Below, one piece after another: positions 8,130 through 15,773 of a stretch of 34,388 bases of DNA (position 1 is the stretch's first letter; each line of letters starts with the position of its first letter). Position numbers and translations under genes: made by a program. Source of the stretch: Chitinophaga pinensis (GTDB lineage Bacteria; Bacteroidota; Bacteroidia; UKL13-3). The stretch spans positions 1 through 34,388 of the forward strand of contig CAMDHZ010000030.1 in NCBI GenBank assembly GCA_945898275.1, read 5' to 3'. A model generated the notes under the pieces. It made no database searches. It saw nothing but the letters and a program-made list of their open reading frames with translations, and was not told the DNA's origin.

Positions 8130-9026
8130 ATGTTTGGGAGTGTTAGGTTAAATAAATTTATTAGTGACAGCGGCTTATGTTCTAGAAGAGAAGCTGATAG
8201 GTACATAGAATTAGGTCATGTATACCTTAATGGAAAAAGAGCAAAAGTAGGTGATATGGTGCGAGGTGGCGACAAGGTGAGGGTTAATGGCATTTATCTT
8301 GAACCAAAAGCCGCAGACGAATTAGTTTTTATTGCCCTAAACAAACCTGTTGGCATAACCTCTACCACTGAGGAAGGCATTGCGGATAATATCATAAGAT
8401 TTGTTAACCATAGTAAAAGGGTATTTCCAATTGGGAGATTAGATAAAGATTCGCAAGGACTTATTTTTTTAACTAACAATGGGGATTTGGTTAACAAGAT
8501 TACTAGGGCAGGTAATAAGCATGAAAAAGAATATGTTGTAACGGTAAACAAACCGCTAACAAAAGAAGCACTTGAAGGAATGGCGCAAGGCGTTCCGATG
8601 CTTGGTGTTACTACAAAGAAATGTAAAATTGTACAGGAGGCAGCTACTGTTTTTAACATTACCCTTATTCAAGGCTTAAACCGTCAAATTAGGAGAATGT
8701 GCGAGCACTTTGGTTATGAGGTAGTCAAATTGGAACGCGTGCGAATCATGCATGTACCTTTGAAAGGAATTCCACTTGGAGAATGGAGAGACTTAAGCAG
8801 CGAAGAATTAAACATTCTCTTTGACAAGTTAGAAAAATCAAAATCAGAAATACCTGTTAAAAAATTAAAAGCCGCTGCCAATAGTAGTGCTAATAAAACT
8901 GCTGCGAAGAAAACTGCTTCGAAAAAAACAGCTTATAAAACTGGGTTTAAATCTAAAAACAAATCTAATTTCATTGTAAGCAAAAAAACCAATAGGCATT
9001 TTGGCAAAAGCAAAAGGAATGGCTAA
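8130..9026 (+). CDS. rluF: 23S rRNA pseudouridine synthase, RluF/RsuA family
   Basis: Isomerises a uridine to pseudouridine in rRNA. An N-terminal S4 RNA-binding domain ([20 protein letters not shown], then [17 protein letters not shown]) is followed by the RsuA-type catalytic core. That core has [11 protein letters not shown], the catalytic motif [15 protein letters not shown] (Asp), KEYVVTV, and [23 protein letters not shown] 8130 gives [10 protein letters not shown]; a TTG six bases earlier is less likely. After about residue 245 the protein carries a long Lys/Ala/Thr/Ser-rich tail ending HFGKSKRNG. This is not part of the enzyme fold and probably binds RNA non-specifically. The 3' end overlaps the start of the glycosyltransferase gene by eight bases. 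Confidence 0.9.
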   Translation: MFGSVRLNKFISDSGLCSRREADRYIELGHVYLNGKRAKVGDMVRGGDKVRVNGIYLEPKAADELVFIALNKPVGITSTTEEGIADNIIRFVNHSKRVFPIGRLDKDSQGLIFLTNNGDLVNKITRAGNKHEKEYVVTVNKPLTKEALEGMAQGVPMLGVTTKKCKIVQEAATVFNITLIQGLNRQIRRMCEHFGYEVVKLERVRIMHVPLKGIPLGEWRDLSSEELNILFDKLEKSKSEIPVKKLKAAANSSANKTAAKKTASKKTAYKTGFKSKNKSNFIVSKKTNRHFGKSKRNG

Positions 9027-10008
9027 ACTTTTGAAAAAAATGCTTTATCTTTCTCATGGCAAACCCATAACTGGTGGTTATTTTCATGAAATTTACTTAG
9101 CAGAATCTATCGCAAAAGAATTAAAGTTAGATTTGCATAAAATTAGATACGAAAAGCATTTTGAAGGTTTTTTTGGTCATCTTGAGTTATTATGGAAAGG
9201 CTTTTGGGCAGCCCGTGCTGAGGTTATAATTAGTGTAGCTAGGTTATCGATACCAGTGCTTGTAAGGAATGCTTTTTTGCCTACCAAAATAATTTTAGTT
9301 TGGCATTACCACGATGAAAATTCAAATATCTCTAGGATGCTCAAGGTTTGGTATCGATTAAGTTTGTATTTAATGAGATGCTATCCCGCAAGCCGACTTA
9401 AAGTTATAGTGGTAGCCCCGTTTTGGCAATCCTATTTCGAAAAGTTAATTGATTCGCAAAAAGTACATTTATTCCCAAATCTTTTCGACCAATCCTATTA
9501 TAAAGCGTTTAGGACTTTAAATAAAAAGAAGCAAGTGCATTTAGGGCAAGTTTCATTTAAAAATCATCCTGATATTATTTGGATTGCAAACCAGTTAATG
9601 CAATTGGGCTATGCGTGTTATTTGAGTACGAATGATAAAGAAAAATTATCTGGTTATGAAACGATGGGTTTACCCGTACAATACTTTGAAAGCCATGAAA
9701 GTTATTTAAAAGAAATGGCTGCTTCCATGTATACCTTGGCCCTTCCCTATTTTAAGGAAGGATGGAACCGAGTAGCACATGAAAGTATTTTAGTAGGCAC
9801 ATCAGTAATTGGTTATCCAATGGGTGGGCTGGCAGATTTATTAGAATTAAGCAAATCTGGAATAGCTCATAACAAAGAAGAGGTTGTTCAAATAATTAGT
9901 AATGAAGGTATCATGGCATTGCCAATTGAATTAAATTTATATAACAAAAGTGAAAATGAAAGATACTTGGAAGAGTTAAAAAAGTGGATAATTTTGACAA
10001 AAAAGTAA
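9019..10008 (+). CDS. Glycosyltransferase-like protein (GT-B, GT1/GT4-like)
   Basis: About 330 aa. The start [20 protein letters not shown] has the Gly-Gly-Tyr loop of GT-B N-terminal domains. The C-terminal half contains [40 protein letters not shown] and [10 protein letters not shown], which is the E-x7-E-like nucleotide-sugar binding region seen in family 4 and related enzymes. There is no signal peptide; the protein is likely cytoplasmic or membrane-associated through a basic patch. ATG 9019 overlaps the rluF stop; ATG 9040 (MLYLSHGKP) is also plausible. Donor and acceptor sugars are unknown. No other glycan genes surround it except the distant WbqC-like gene. Confidence 0.72.
   Translation: MAKLLKKMLYLSHGKPITGGYFHEIYLAESIAKELKLDLHKIRYEKHFEGFFGHLELLWKGFWAARAEVIISVARLSIPVLVRNAFLPTKIILVWHYHDENSNISRMLKVWYRLSLYLMRCYPASRLKVIVVAPFWQSYFEKLIDSQKVHLFPNLFDQSYYKAFRTLNKKKQVHLGQVSFKNHPDIIWIANQLMQLGYACYLSTNDKEKLSGYETMGLPVQYFESHESYLKEMAASMYTLALPYFKEGWNRVAHESILVGTSVIGYPMGGLADLLELSKSGIAHNKEEVVQIISNEGIMALPIELNLYNKSENERYLEELKKWIILTKK
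9967..9996 (+). promoter_or_regulatory. Predicted promoter for the ParS/RES pair, inside the 3' end of the glycosyltransferase gene
   Basis: TTG (9967-9969), a 19-base spacer and TAATTTTG (9989-9996) match the Bacteroidetes -33/-7 pattern. Transcription would start near 10002, about 36 bases before the antitoxin ATG at 10038. A second exact -7-like word, TAAATTTG (10027-10034), sits just before that ATG without a matching -33. Confidence 0.5.
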
Positions 10009-10037
10009 AATTCTTAAAAAAATGTCTAAATTTGTGT

Positions 10038-10553
10038 ATGAAAACTTATAAGAATAGCAGAAAAAAATATCAGCAAGATGCCATTTCTCCTTCGGTAGTA
10101 GCAGATGTTTCTATCCAAAGTTTAAAAGTACCCATGCATAACAATAGTATATCCGCATTATTTGGTTCAAACCTTTCAATAAACAATGATTTTGAGCTAA
10201 TTGCTGCCACTAGAAAAGGCATTCATAAAAAAGAATTACTCAATTTGGCTAAAGCTTTGGGCTTATCTCAAGAAGAACTTTGCAAGGTTCTACACATGAG
10301 CACCAGAACTTTTCACCGCCTCGATGACACTGCTACCCTCGATGTTTACACTACAGAGCAAGCTTTAGAAATGGCGCTTATTTATGAAAAATCTCTAGAA
10401 ATTTTCTCTTCAGAAGTTGCAATTCAAATGTGGCTCAAAACGCCAATTAGGTCTTTAAACATGCAAACTCCTCTTTCGCTTTTAGATACTGGTTTTGGGG
10501 CAAAATTGGTTTTGGATACCCTTAATGCCATCGAAGAAGGAGTTTTTGCCTAA
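10038..10553 (+). CDS. ParS/Xre-type antitoxin (DUF2384, RES partner)
   Basis: Antitoxin of a type II RES-Xre toxin-antitoxin pair. From ATG 10038 the protein is about 171 aa. The N-terminal half contains the Xre-like DNA-binding region (IAATRKGIHKKELLNLAKAL, GLSQEELCKVLHMSTRTFHR). The C-terminal MbcA/ParS/Xre domain reads TTEQALEMALIYEKSLEIFS, WLKTPIRSLNMQTPLSLL and DTGFGAKLVLDTLNAIEEGV, with the P-x-x-L-L-x-T-x-x-G core. A GTG at 9984 would extend the N-terminus but lies inside the upstream gene. The stop shares one base with the toxin's ATG (TAATG, 10551-10555). By family precedent the complex represses its own promoter. Confidence 0.88.
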   Translation: MKTYKNSRKKYQQDAISPSVVADVSIQSLKVPMHNNSISALFGSNLSINNDFELIAATRKGIHKKELLNLAKALGLSQEELCKVLHMSTRTFHRLDDTATLDVYTTEQALEMALIYEKSLEIFSSEVAIQMWLKTPIRSLNMQTPLSLLDTGFGAKLVLDTLNAIEEGVFA

Positions 10554-11011
10554 TGTTTGTTTACCGATTAAGCGCGCGAAAATTTGGAGGTGATTTAAGT
10601 GGGAATGGCGCAAAAAAGTTGGGTGGAAGATGGAATTCAAAAGGTGTTTCCATGGTATATTGTTGTGGGACGATTTCTTTATGTACCTTAGAATTAGCCG
10701 CACACAGTGGTGGACTTACCCAACTTAAAACTTTGGCGCTAACTTGCATTGAAATTGCTGATTCTCTTAATTTGAAACCCATTTCAATGCCTCTTTTACC
10801 CTATGATTGGCAAGAAGTACCTGCTGCTTTTGGTTCTAAAGAATTTGGCAACAAATGGGTAACAAGCCTTAAATCACCTGTTCTTGTGGTGCCATCAGCA
10901 ATTGTGCCTAGAGAATTTATTTTTTTGCTTAACCCAATTCATCCAGAATTTGATAAATTAGTTAAGGTAAAATGGGTTGAACCTTTTAACCTTGACCCTC
11001 GCATAATTTAA
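10553..11011 (+). CDS. RES-domain toxin (NAD+-degrading family)
   Basis: A 152-aa RES domain. The start VYRLSARKFGGDLSGNGAKK is followed by LGGRWNSKG with Arg26, SLCTLELAAH with Glu47, and VVPSAIVPREFIFLLNPIHP in the Ser-containing C-terminal segment, so the Arg-Glu-Ser positions that name the family all look intact. Characterised members consume NAD+ and arrest growth until neutralised by the paired Xre/ParS antitoxin, encoded one base overlap upstream here. It sits between housekeeping genes, three bases (stop to ATG) before ispE, so ispE may be partly transcribed with it. Nothing suggests decay of the pair. Confidence 0.88.
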   Translation: MFVYRLSARKFGGDLSGNGAKKLGGRWNSKGVSMVYCCGTISLCTLELAAHSGGLTQLKTLALTCIEIADSLNLKPISMPLLPYDWQEVPAAFGSKEFGNKWVTSLKSPVLVVPSAIVPREFIFLLNPIHPEFDKLVKVKWVEPFNLDPRII

Positions 11012-11013
11012 AT

Positions 11014-11844
11014 ATGATAACTTTTCCTCCTTGTAAAATTAACTTAGGCCTGCAAGTTTTGCAAAAACGCAATGATGGTTACCACGATTTGCAAACTTTG
11101 TTCTTTCCCATTCCATTGTTTGATGTCTTAGAAATAAAAGGTGGTAATTCTAGCGGGAATGACATTGAAATTATAAATTATGGCATTCCAGTTCCTGGTG
11201 ATGACTCTCAAAATTTGATTGTAAAGGCCTATCATTTATTAAAAAAAGATTTTACACTCTCGCCTGTTACTTTTTGTTTGTTAAAAAACATACCCATGGG
11301 CGCAGGCTTAGGCGGAGGATCTTCGGATGGCGCATTTGCACTAAAGTTGTTAAACGTTTTTTTTGGTTTGAACCTAAACCAACAATCACTTTTGGATTAT
11401 GCCTTGCAATTGGGAAGCGATTGCCCCTTTTTTATTTTGAACCAACCTTGTTTGGGCGAAGGACGTGGTGAAATTTTACATCCTATTGATTTTTCACTTA
11501 AGAATTATTGGCTAGTTTTAGTAAAACCAAATATCCATGTAAGCACTGCAGCAGCATTTAGCGGACTAAATTTAAACAAAGGTGAGGTGAAAATTGGGTC
11601 GGTTCAAACCGAAATAAATAAAGGCATTGACAACTGGCGTGCTGGACTTAAGAATGATTTTGAACCCAGTGTATTTGCTTTGCATCCAATATTGTCTGAG
11701 ATAAAAGAAAGTTTATATGATAGCGGAGCCATTTATGCATCAATGAGTGGAAGTGGCGCTACTATATATGGTTTGTTTGAAAAAGCGCCTCTTCTTAAGG
11801 ACAATTATAAGGAACATTTTTACTTTGAAAGCCAATTAGGCTAA
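11014..11844 (+). CDS. ispE: 4-diphosphocytidyl-2-C-methyl-D-erythritol kinase
   Basis: GHMP-family kinase of the non-mevalonate isoprenoid pathway, phosphorylating CDP-methylerythritol. The 276-aa protein begins [20 protein letters not shown] followed by [10 protein letters not shown], the IspE opening. The ATP-binding motif [19 protein letters not shown] is near residue 90-105, LGSDCPFF follows, and [13 protein letters not shown] is near the C-terminus. It follows the RES toxin by two bases, and its last four bases overlap the end of the convergent ABC ATPase gene. It contains four copies of the iterated heptamer within about 300 bases, more than any other gene of its size here. Confidence 0.93.
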   Translation: MITFPPCKINLGLQVLQKRNDGYHDLQTLFFPIPLFDVLEIKGGNSSGNDIEIINYGIPVPGDDSQNLIVKAYHLLKKDFTLSPVTFCLLKNIPMGAGLGGGSSDGAFALKLLNVFFGLNLNQQSLLDYALQLGSDCPFFILNQPCLGEGRGEILHPIDFSLKNYWLVLVKPNIHVSTAAAFSGLNLNKGEVKIGSVQTEINKGIDNWRAGLKNDFEPSVFALHPILSEIKESLYDSGAIYASMSGSGATIYGLFEKAPLLKDNYKEHFYFESQLG

Positions 11845-12527
11845 GCGTTAGTGTCGCTTTCAATTTCTCCGTCACGCAACCTAACAATTCTTTTGGCTCG
11901 TTTGGCAATATCTTCTTCGTGTGTAACAATTATAACTGTATTGCCATTTTCATGAATCTTTTCAAGTAAATCCATGATTTCATGAGAGGTTTTAGTATCT
12001 AAATTTCCAGTAGGCTCATCGGCTAATATTATGGAAGGGTTATTTACCAAGGCACGCGCAATTGCTACCCTTTGGCGTTGACCACCCGATAGCTCATTTG
12101 GCTTGTGTTCCATTCTATCCCCTAAACCCACACTGGTTAAAGATGCTTCTGCCCTAGTAATTCTATCTTTTTTGCTAATGCCAGCATATACCAATGGCAA
12201 AGCCACATTGTCGAGCGCGGTGTTTCTAGCCAATAAATTAAAGGTTTGAAAAATAAAGCCTATTTCTTTGTTCCTTATTTCTGCCAACTCATTATCGGTC
12301 ATCTTGCTCACATTGGTGCCATTCAATTCGTAGGTACCTCTAGAGGGCGTATCAAGGCAGCCAAGGATATTCATGAGGGTTGATTTTCCAGAACCAGACG
12401 GCCCCATAAGTGCAACATATTCGCCTCGATTTATCAGTAAATCTACTGTTCTCAAAGCATGTACTTCTACATCTCCAATGCGATAGGTTTTACCAATTCC
12501 GTTGATTTGTATAACAGCTTTAGTCAC
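11841..12527 (-). CDS. ABC transporter ATP-binding protein, MacB/LolD type
   Basis: A 228-aa ATPase with Walker [10 protein letters not shown] (residues 42-50), Q-loop [18 protein letters not shown], signature [16 protein letters not shown], Walker [14 protein letters not shown] and switch His in VIIVTHE. The sequence [17 protein letters not shown] and the [12 protein letters not shown] block are typical of MacB, LolD and FtsE-like ATPases that drive export or lipoprotein release. No permease lies next to it, so its membrane partner is elsewhere. The start is GTG at 12527, sharing one base with the gatC stop (TAGTG). It is the last gene of the pyrE-plsC-gatC run and ends four bases into ispE. 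Confidence 0.9.
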   Translation of the reverse strand: MTKAVIQINGIGKTYRIGDVEVHALRTVDLLINRGEYVALMGPSGSGKSTLMNILGCLDTPSRGTYELNGTNVSKMTDNELAEIRNKEIGFIFQTFNLLARNTALDNVALPLVYAGISKKDRITRAEASLTSVGLGDRMEHKPNELSGGQRQRVAIARALVNNPSIILADEPTGNLDTKTSHEIMDLLEKIHENGNTVIIVTHEEDIAKRAKRIVRLRDGEIESDTNA

Positions 12528-12817
12528 TATTTTTCAATAAATTTAGGAACCCTAAAGTAATCGCTGTCTTTGGAAGGTGCGTTTTTTAGCGCATCTGATT
12601 TTAAAATAGTATCACCTGGAATATCTTCTCGCAAAATATTTTCATTTTCACTCATAAAAATAAGCGGCTCCACTCCTTCTGTATCAACTTGGTTGAGGGT
12701 TTCAATATAACTTAAAATCCTCGAGAGATCTTTTTTAAGGTTTTCTCTTTCTTCTCCGCTAAACTCAAGCTTAGCAAGGTCTGCAAGCTTATCTATGGTT
12801 TCGTTAGTAATATCCAT
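12527..12817 (-). CDS. gatC: Asp/Glu-tRNA amidotransferase subunit C
   Basis: Small subunit of GatCAB, which converts Glu-tRNA(Gln) or Asp-tRNA(Asn) to the amide forms. The 96-aa protein shows the full GatC pattern: [46 protein letters not shown], then LREDIP and a C-terminal [13 protein letters not shown]. The length is normal. It overlaps the plsC gene by 14 bases at its start and the ABC gene by one base at its end, so translation is probably coupled. gatA and gatB are not in the window. Confidence 0.92.
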   Translation of the reverse strand: MDITNETIDKLADLAKLEFSGEERENLKKDLSRILSYIETLNQVDTEGVEPLIFMSENENILREDIPGDTILKSDALKNAPSKDSDYFRVPKFIEK

Positions 12818-13553
12818 GGGATTGCAATTTAGTGTTTATCACCTGAAATACTTGTTCTTTTAATGTATCTAAATCTTTTAAGGTTAAACCTGCTGTAGGA
12901 ATAGGTTTGTGAATGTACTGATGTACTATGCCTGGTTGACCTTCAAACACGCCTTGGTCTGGGAAAATAGTCCAATTACCAATTATGGTTACTGGCAATA
13001 TAGGCAACTGCTTTTCTATGGCCATTCTAAACGGACCATCTTTAAATGGAATTAATGTTGGCACTTTATTGCTAATTGTACCTTCAGGGAAAATCACCAT
13101 GCTATTACCTTGGTCAAGCCATTTAAGAGCCTTTTTGTAGGCAAGTGCTCCTTTTCTAGCGTCTTTTCTATCTACCGCGATATCAATGGTTCTGAACCAA
13201 ATGCCAAAAAAAGGAATTTTTTCTAATTCTGCCTTGGCCATAAAGTTAAAAAACAAAGGCAGTTTAACTGTTAGGGTTACAATATCTATTTGTGAGGTAT
13301 GGTTGGGTGCAATGATGTAGGACTTACTTTTATCAAGCGGTTCTTCAAAATGTTGTATAACTCGCATTCCTCCGGCAACCAATATTATTTTCCCCCAAAT
13401 CTTCCGCATAACATGAGCAAACTTATACATTTTTGGATGGCTTAAACCTAATCTTATTAATGGATATAGGATAATGAAGCACACCACAACCCATAAGCCA
13501 AAATAAATGGCATAGCTTGCTTTTAAGGGGTTTTTAGAGAGTTTAAATGCCAC
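12804..13553 (-). CDS. 1-acyl-sn-glycerol-3-phosphate acyltransferase (PlsC family)
   Basis: Membrane acyltransferase making phosphatidic acid. The 249-aa protein has an N-terminal hydrophobic segment (YAIYFGLWVVVCFIILYPLI), the catalytic NHTSQID (H-x4-D), the acceptor-site motif VIFPEGTIS, and PVTIIGNW downstream. The start is GTG at 13553 (VAFKLSKNPLK), since no ATG occurs before the hydrophobic helix. Ten bases separate it from pyrE upstream, and it overlaps gatC by 14 bases, so it is part of one transcript. A related lipid A or ornithine-lipid acyltransferase role cannot be excluded. Confidence 0.88.
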   Translation of the reverse strand: MAFKLSKNPLKASYAIYFGLWVVVCFIILYPLIRLGLSHPKMYKFAHVMRKIWGKIILVAGGMRVIQHFEEPLDKSKSYIIAPNHTSQIDIVTLTVKLPLFFNFMAKAELEKIPFFGIWFRTIDIAVDRKDARKGALAYKKALKWLDQGNSMVIFPEGTISNKVPTLIPFKDGPFRMAIEKQLPILPVTIIGNWTIFPDQGVFEGQPGIVHQYIHKPIPTAGLTLKDLDTLKEQVFQVINTKLQSHGYY

Positions 13554-13563
13554 TTATTTACAA

Positions 13564-14226
13564 TTATTTAGATTGCGCATCAAATTTCATACTCCATTGC
13601 TCTGGATTACTAGCCCAATCGCTCAAGGCAGCTTTATCGTCAAGCGAAATATAGCCCTTTTCTGCGGCCACTTTTACGAGTGCCTCATAGTTGCTTAGGT
13701 ATTCATAAGGACAATTTGCAGCCTCAAAATTTTGCTTCGCAGTTGTAAAACCGTAAGTAAAAATGCAGGCTAATCCTAAAACTTCTACCCCAAATTCGCG
13801 CAGTGCCTCTATGGCTTGAAGGCTGCTTTTGCCAGTTGAAACCAAATCTTCTATTACTACCACTTTATCTCCGGGATTTAAATCTCCTTCCACTTGTTTG
13901 CCCATTCCATGCTTTTTTGCCTCTGAGCGCACATATCCAAATGGGAGTTTCAATTCGTCTGCAACCAAAGCTCCTGGTGCAATTCCGGCAGTGGCTACTC
14001 CAACAATAGCTTTGGCATTTGGGAATTTGGTTTGAACCAACTCTGCTAATGCTATTTTAATATCTGTTCTAATCTCTGGGTAAGACAGTGAAAGTCTGTT
14101 GTCACTGTATATCGGAGATTTAAGTCCGCTTGCCCAAGTAAACGGTTGTTTTGGACTTAACTTAATTGCTTTAATTTGGAGTAAATATTCTGCTATCTTT
14201 GTGGCTGGATCTTTCATATACTGCAT
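13564..14226 (-). CDS. pyrE: Orotate phosphoribosyltransferase
   Basis: Makes OMP from orotate and PRPP in pyrimidine synthesis. Motifs in order are KIAEYLLQIKAIKL, PFTWASGLKSPIYSDNRL, VGVATAGIAPGALVADEL, RSEAKKHGMGKQVEGDL, and the PRPP loop VVVIEDLVSTGKSS. The 220-aa length is normal. ATG 14226 and ATG 14217 (MKDPATK) are both possible. It heads the run pyrE-plsC-gatC-ABC. Its start lies only 8 bases (17 if 14217 is used) from the divergent NUDIX start, so the two promoters must lie within each other's coding sequence. Confidence 0.94.
   Translation of the reverse strand: MQYMKDPATKIAEYLLQIKAIKLSPKQPFTWASGLKSPIYSDNRLSLSYPEIRTDIKIALAELVQTKFPNAKAIVGVATAGIAPGALVADELKLPFGYVRSEAKKHGMGKQVEGDLNPGDKVVVIEDLVSTGKSSLQAIEALREFGVEVLGLACIFTYGFTTAKQNFEAANCPYEYLSNYEALVKVAAEKGYISLDDKAALSDWASNPEQWSMKFDAQSK
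14194..14201 (+). promoter_or_regulatory. Predicted -7 element TATCTTTG of the NUDIX gene, inside pyrE
   Basis: TATCTTTG fits TAnnTTTG exactly and would start transcription near 14208, giving a leader of about 27 bases before ATG 14235. A TTTG at 14175-14178 gives a spacer of 15 bases, shorter than usual. The element lies within the first codons of pyrE. Confidence 0.4.
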
Positions 14227-14231
14227 ACCCG

Positions 14232-14239
14232 CAAATGTA
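14232..14239 (-). promoter_or_regulatory. Predicted -7 element TACATTTG of pyrE, overlapping the NUDIX start codon
   Basis: On the minus strand TACATTTG fits TAnnTTTG. It covers the ATG (14235-14237) of the divergent NUDIX gene. Transcription would begin at about the pyrE ATG at 14226, giving a leaderless or nearly leaderless message (about 9 bases if ATG 14217 is used). No -33 TTTG at proper distance is visible. Confidence 0.35.
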
Positions 14240-14846
14240 TAAATTTTTCATAAACGATAAGCCATTAATCATCTGCAAAGAAATTCCTAAAGAATCGAGG
14301 TTCTTTGGGTTTGATGAATTTGAATACCAAAAACCAGATAAGTTATTAGAGCTTGTTAGGAAAGTTGAGGAGCAAAGTACCAAAGGAGGATTGTTAATTT
14401 GTGATGATCCAGCCATGGTTTTGAACCAATTGAAATCAAATTTCACCTGCATAAAAGCGGGAGGTGGAATTGTTTACAATGCAGACGGTAATCTATTACT
14501 TATGAAGAGATTGGGTAAATGGGATTTACCAAAAGGAAAAATTGATGCGGGTGAAACGGTTGAAGAAGGCGCAATCAGAGAAGTTGAGGAAGAATGTGGT
14601 ATTAATGAATTGAGTATTATAAATTATTTTAAAAACACCTATCATACTTATAAAATTCAAGGGCACCGCTTTTTAAAGATTTCACATTGGTACACGATGA
14701 ATACCACATTTAAAGGGGAATTAATTCCACAATTAGAAGAAAATATTACTGAGGTGAAGTGGGAAGACCCAGCAAATATAGACCCTGAAACCTTGGATAC
14801 GTATGAGTCTATCAGAGAATTGTTGTTTGATTTATTTGCTAAGTAA
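14235..14846 (+). CDS. NUDIX hydrolase
   Basis: From ATG 14235 the protein is 203 aa. The first ~75 residues (MYKFFINDKPLIICKEIPKE ... TKGGLLICDDPAMVLNQL) form an N-terminal extension. The NUDIX fold starts at AGGGIVYNADGNLLLMKRLG, followed by WDLPKGKIDAGETVEEGAI and the NUDIX box (G101 to I123, ending REVEEECGI). The Glu residues needed for metal binding are present. Such enzymes hydrolyse nucleoside diphosphates linked to another group; the substrate is not readable. It is divergent from pyrE (8 bases) and its stop abuts the stop of coaD with no base between. Confidence 0.88.
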   Translation: MYKFFINDKPLIICKEIPKESRFFGFDEFEYQKPDKLLELVRKVEEQSTKGGLLICDDPAMVLNQLKSNFTCIKAGGGIVYNADGNLLLMKRLGKWDLPKGKIDAGETVEEGAIREVEEECGINELSIINYFKNTYHTYKIQGHRFLKISHWYTMNTTFKGELIPQLEENITEVKWEDPANIDPETLDTYESIRELLFDLFAK

Positions 14847-15308
14847 CTAAATCACAACTTCTTTAGGCACAAAATCTTTTATATCTCCCCCATTCCTGAT
14901 TAAGTCGCGAACCACTGATGAACTTATGGGTGTATAAGCAGGATCACACATTAAAAAAATCGTTTCTGCTTGCGGGTAAATAATTTTATTCATTTGGGCA
15001 ATATTCTTCTCATAGTCAAAATCTGCCATGTTGCGAATGCCACGTAAAATGAATTGTGCGCTAATTTGTTCGCAATACTTTACGGTTAAACCTTCATAAA
15101 AGTTTGCTTTTACCTTTGGATTGTCTTTGAATATCTCTTGAATCCAAGCCATGCGCTTTTCAACTGGAAATAGGGTTGCTTTATTGCTGTTGTGGCCTAT
15201 ACCCACAATAATCTCATCGAAAATTGGAATGGCTCTTTCAATGATATTAACGTGTCCAACGGTAATTGGGTCGAAGGTGCCTGGGAATAATGCGATTTTC
15301 TTTATCAT
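14847..15308 (-). CDS. coaD: Pantetheine-phosphate adenylyltransferase
   Basis: Transfers AMP to 4'-phosphopantetheine in CoA synthesis. The 153-aa protein has FPGTFDPITVGHVNIIERA with the T-x-G-H nucleotidyltransferase motif, LRGIRNMADFDYEKNIAQMN, and ISSSVVRDLIRNGGDIKDFV with the S-S-x-V-R motif. The length and order fit the family. It is convergent with the NUDIX gene and has its own well-formed promoter candidate just upstream. Confidence 0.95.
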   Translation of the reverse strand: MIKKIALFPGTFDPITVGHVNIIERAIPIFDEIIVGIGHNSNKATLFPVEKRMAWIQEIFKDNPKVKANFYEGLTVKYCEQISAQFILRGIRNMADFDYEKNIAQMNKIIYPQAETIFLMCDPAYTPISSSVVRDLIRNGGDIKDFVPKEVVI

Positions 15309-15315
15309 AAAAAAT

Positions 15316-15347
15316 CAAATATATAATTCATACTTAAAACCACCAAA
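15316..15347 (-). promoter_or_regulatory. Predicted coaD promoter
   Basis: On the minus strand TTTG (15347-15344), a 20-base spacer and TATATTTG (15323-15316) match the Bacteroidetes promoter consensus at every fixed position. The -7 box ends seven bases before ATG 15308, so the message should have a leader of only a few bases. Confidence 0.6.
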
Positions 15348-15428
15348 AGTGTAAATCTTAAGGATTACAGTAAAATTCTTTCCTCTAATTAAAACATCTA
15401 TTTAAAAGTGATAATTTATTTGAAACGG

Positions 15429-15773
15429 CTATGGCAATCGATAGGATAAAAAAGTCATAATACTTTGAAAGCTTTCATCATCCAAGCCTTGGGCAACGGC
15501 ATGGTTCTCCTTATCCGACCTAATGAAGGCCGCGTTGTAATTATGTAATTGAATGCTAGTAAAGTTTGGGGCATCTGCATTTCCTGGGCCAAATATGCCA
15601 TGACAAGAGGCACAATATTTTTTATACAAGACTTCGCCTCGTATAAATTCTTTTTTAATATAAGTTTGGTAATCTTTAGAAGAACCCTCTAATGATTTAA
15701 TTTTCGAGCTAGGCTGAACCGCGCAGGCAACAATAAAAATTATAAAGATAAAATAAATGTGTTTTCCTTTCAT
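15429..15773 (-). CDS. Lipoprotein cytochrome c, single heme
   Basis: A 114-aa protein. MKGKHIYFIFIIFIVAC is a lipoprotein signal with Cys17 lipidated. The mature part has one c-type heme site CASCHG at residues 54-59 (axial His58) and a later MTFLSYRLP segment that could give the distal Met. The arrangement GEVLYKKYCASCHGIFGPGN is that of small class I cytochromes c. Its ATG shares one base with the stop of the di-heme protein gene (15773), so the two are translated from one message. It probably serves as the electron donor or acceptor for that enzyme at the membrane. Confidence 0.85.
   Translation of the reverse strand: MKGKHIYFIFIIFIVACAVQPSSKIKSLEGSSKDYQTYIKKEFIRGEVLYKKYCASCHGIFGPGNADAPNFTSIQLHNYNAAFIRSDKENHAVAQGLDDESFQSIMTFLSYRLP

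Noticed and set aside
10164-10173. GGTTCAA-type words resembling the T-loop (B box) of tRNA genes
   Set aside because: No acceptor, D or anticodon arms can be folded around any copy I checked, and most copies are in the middle of solid protein genes.
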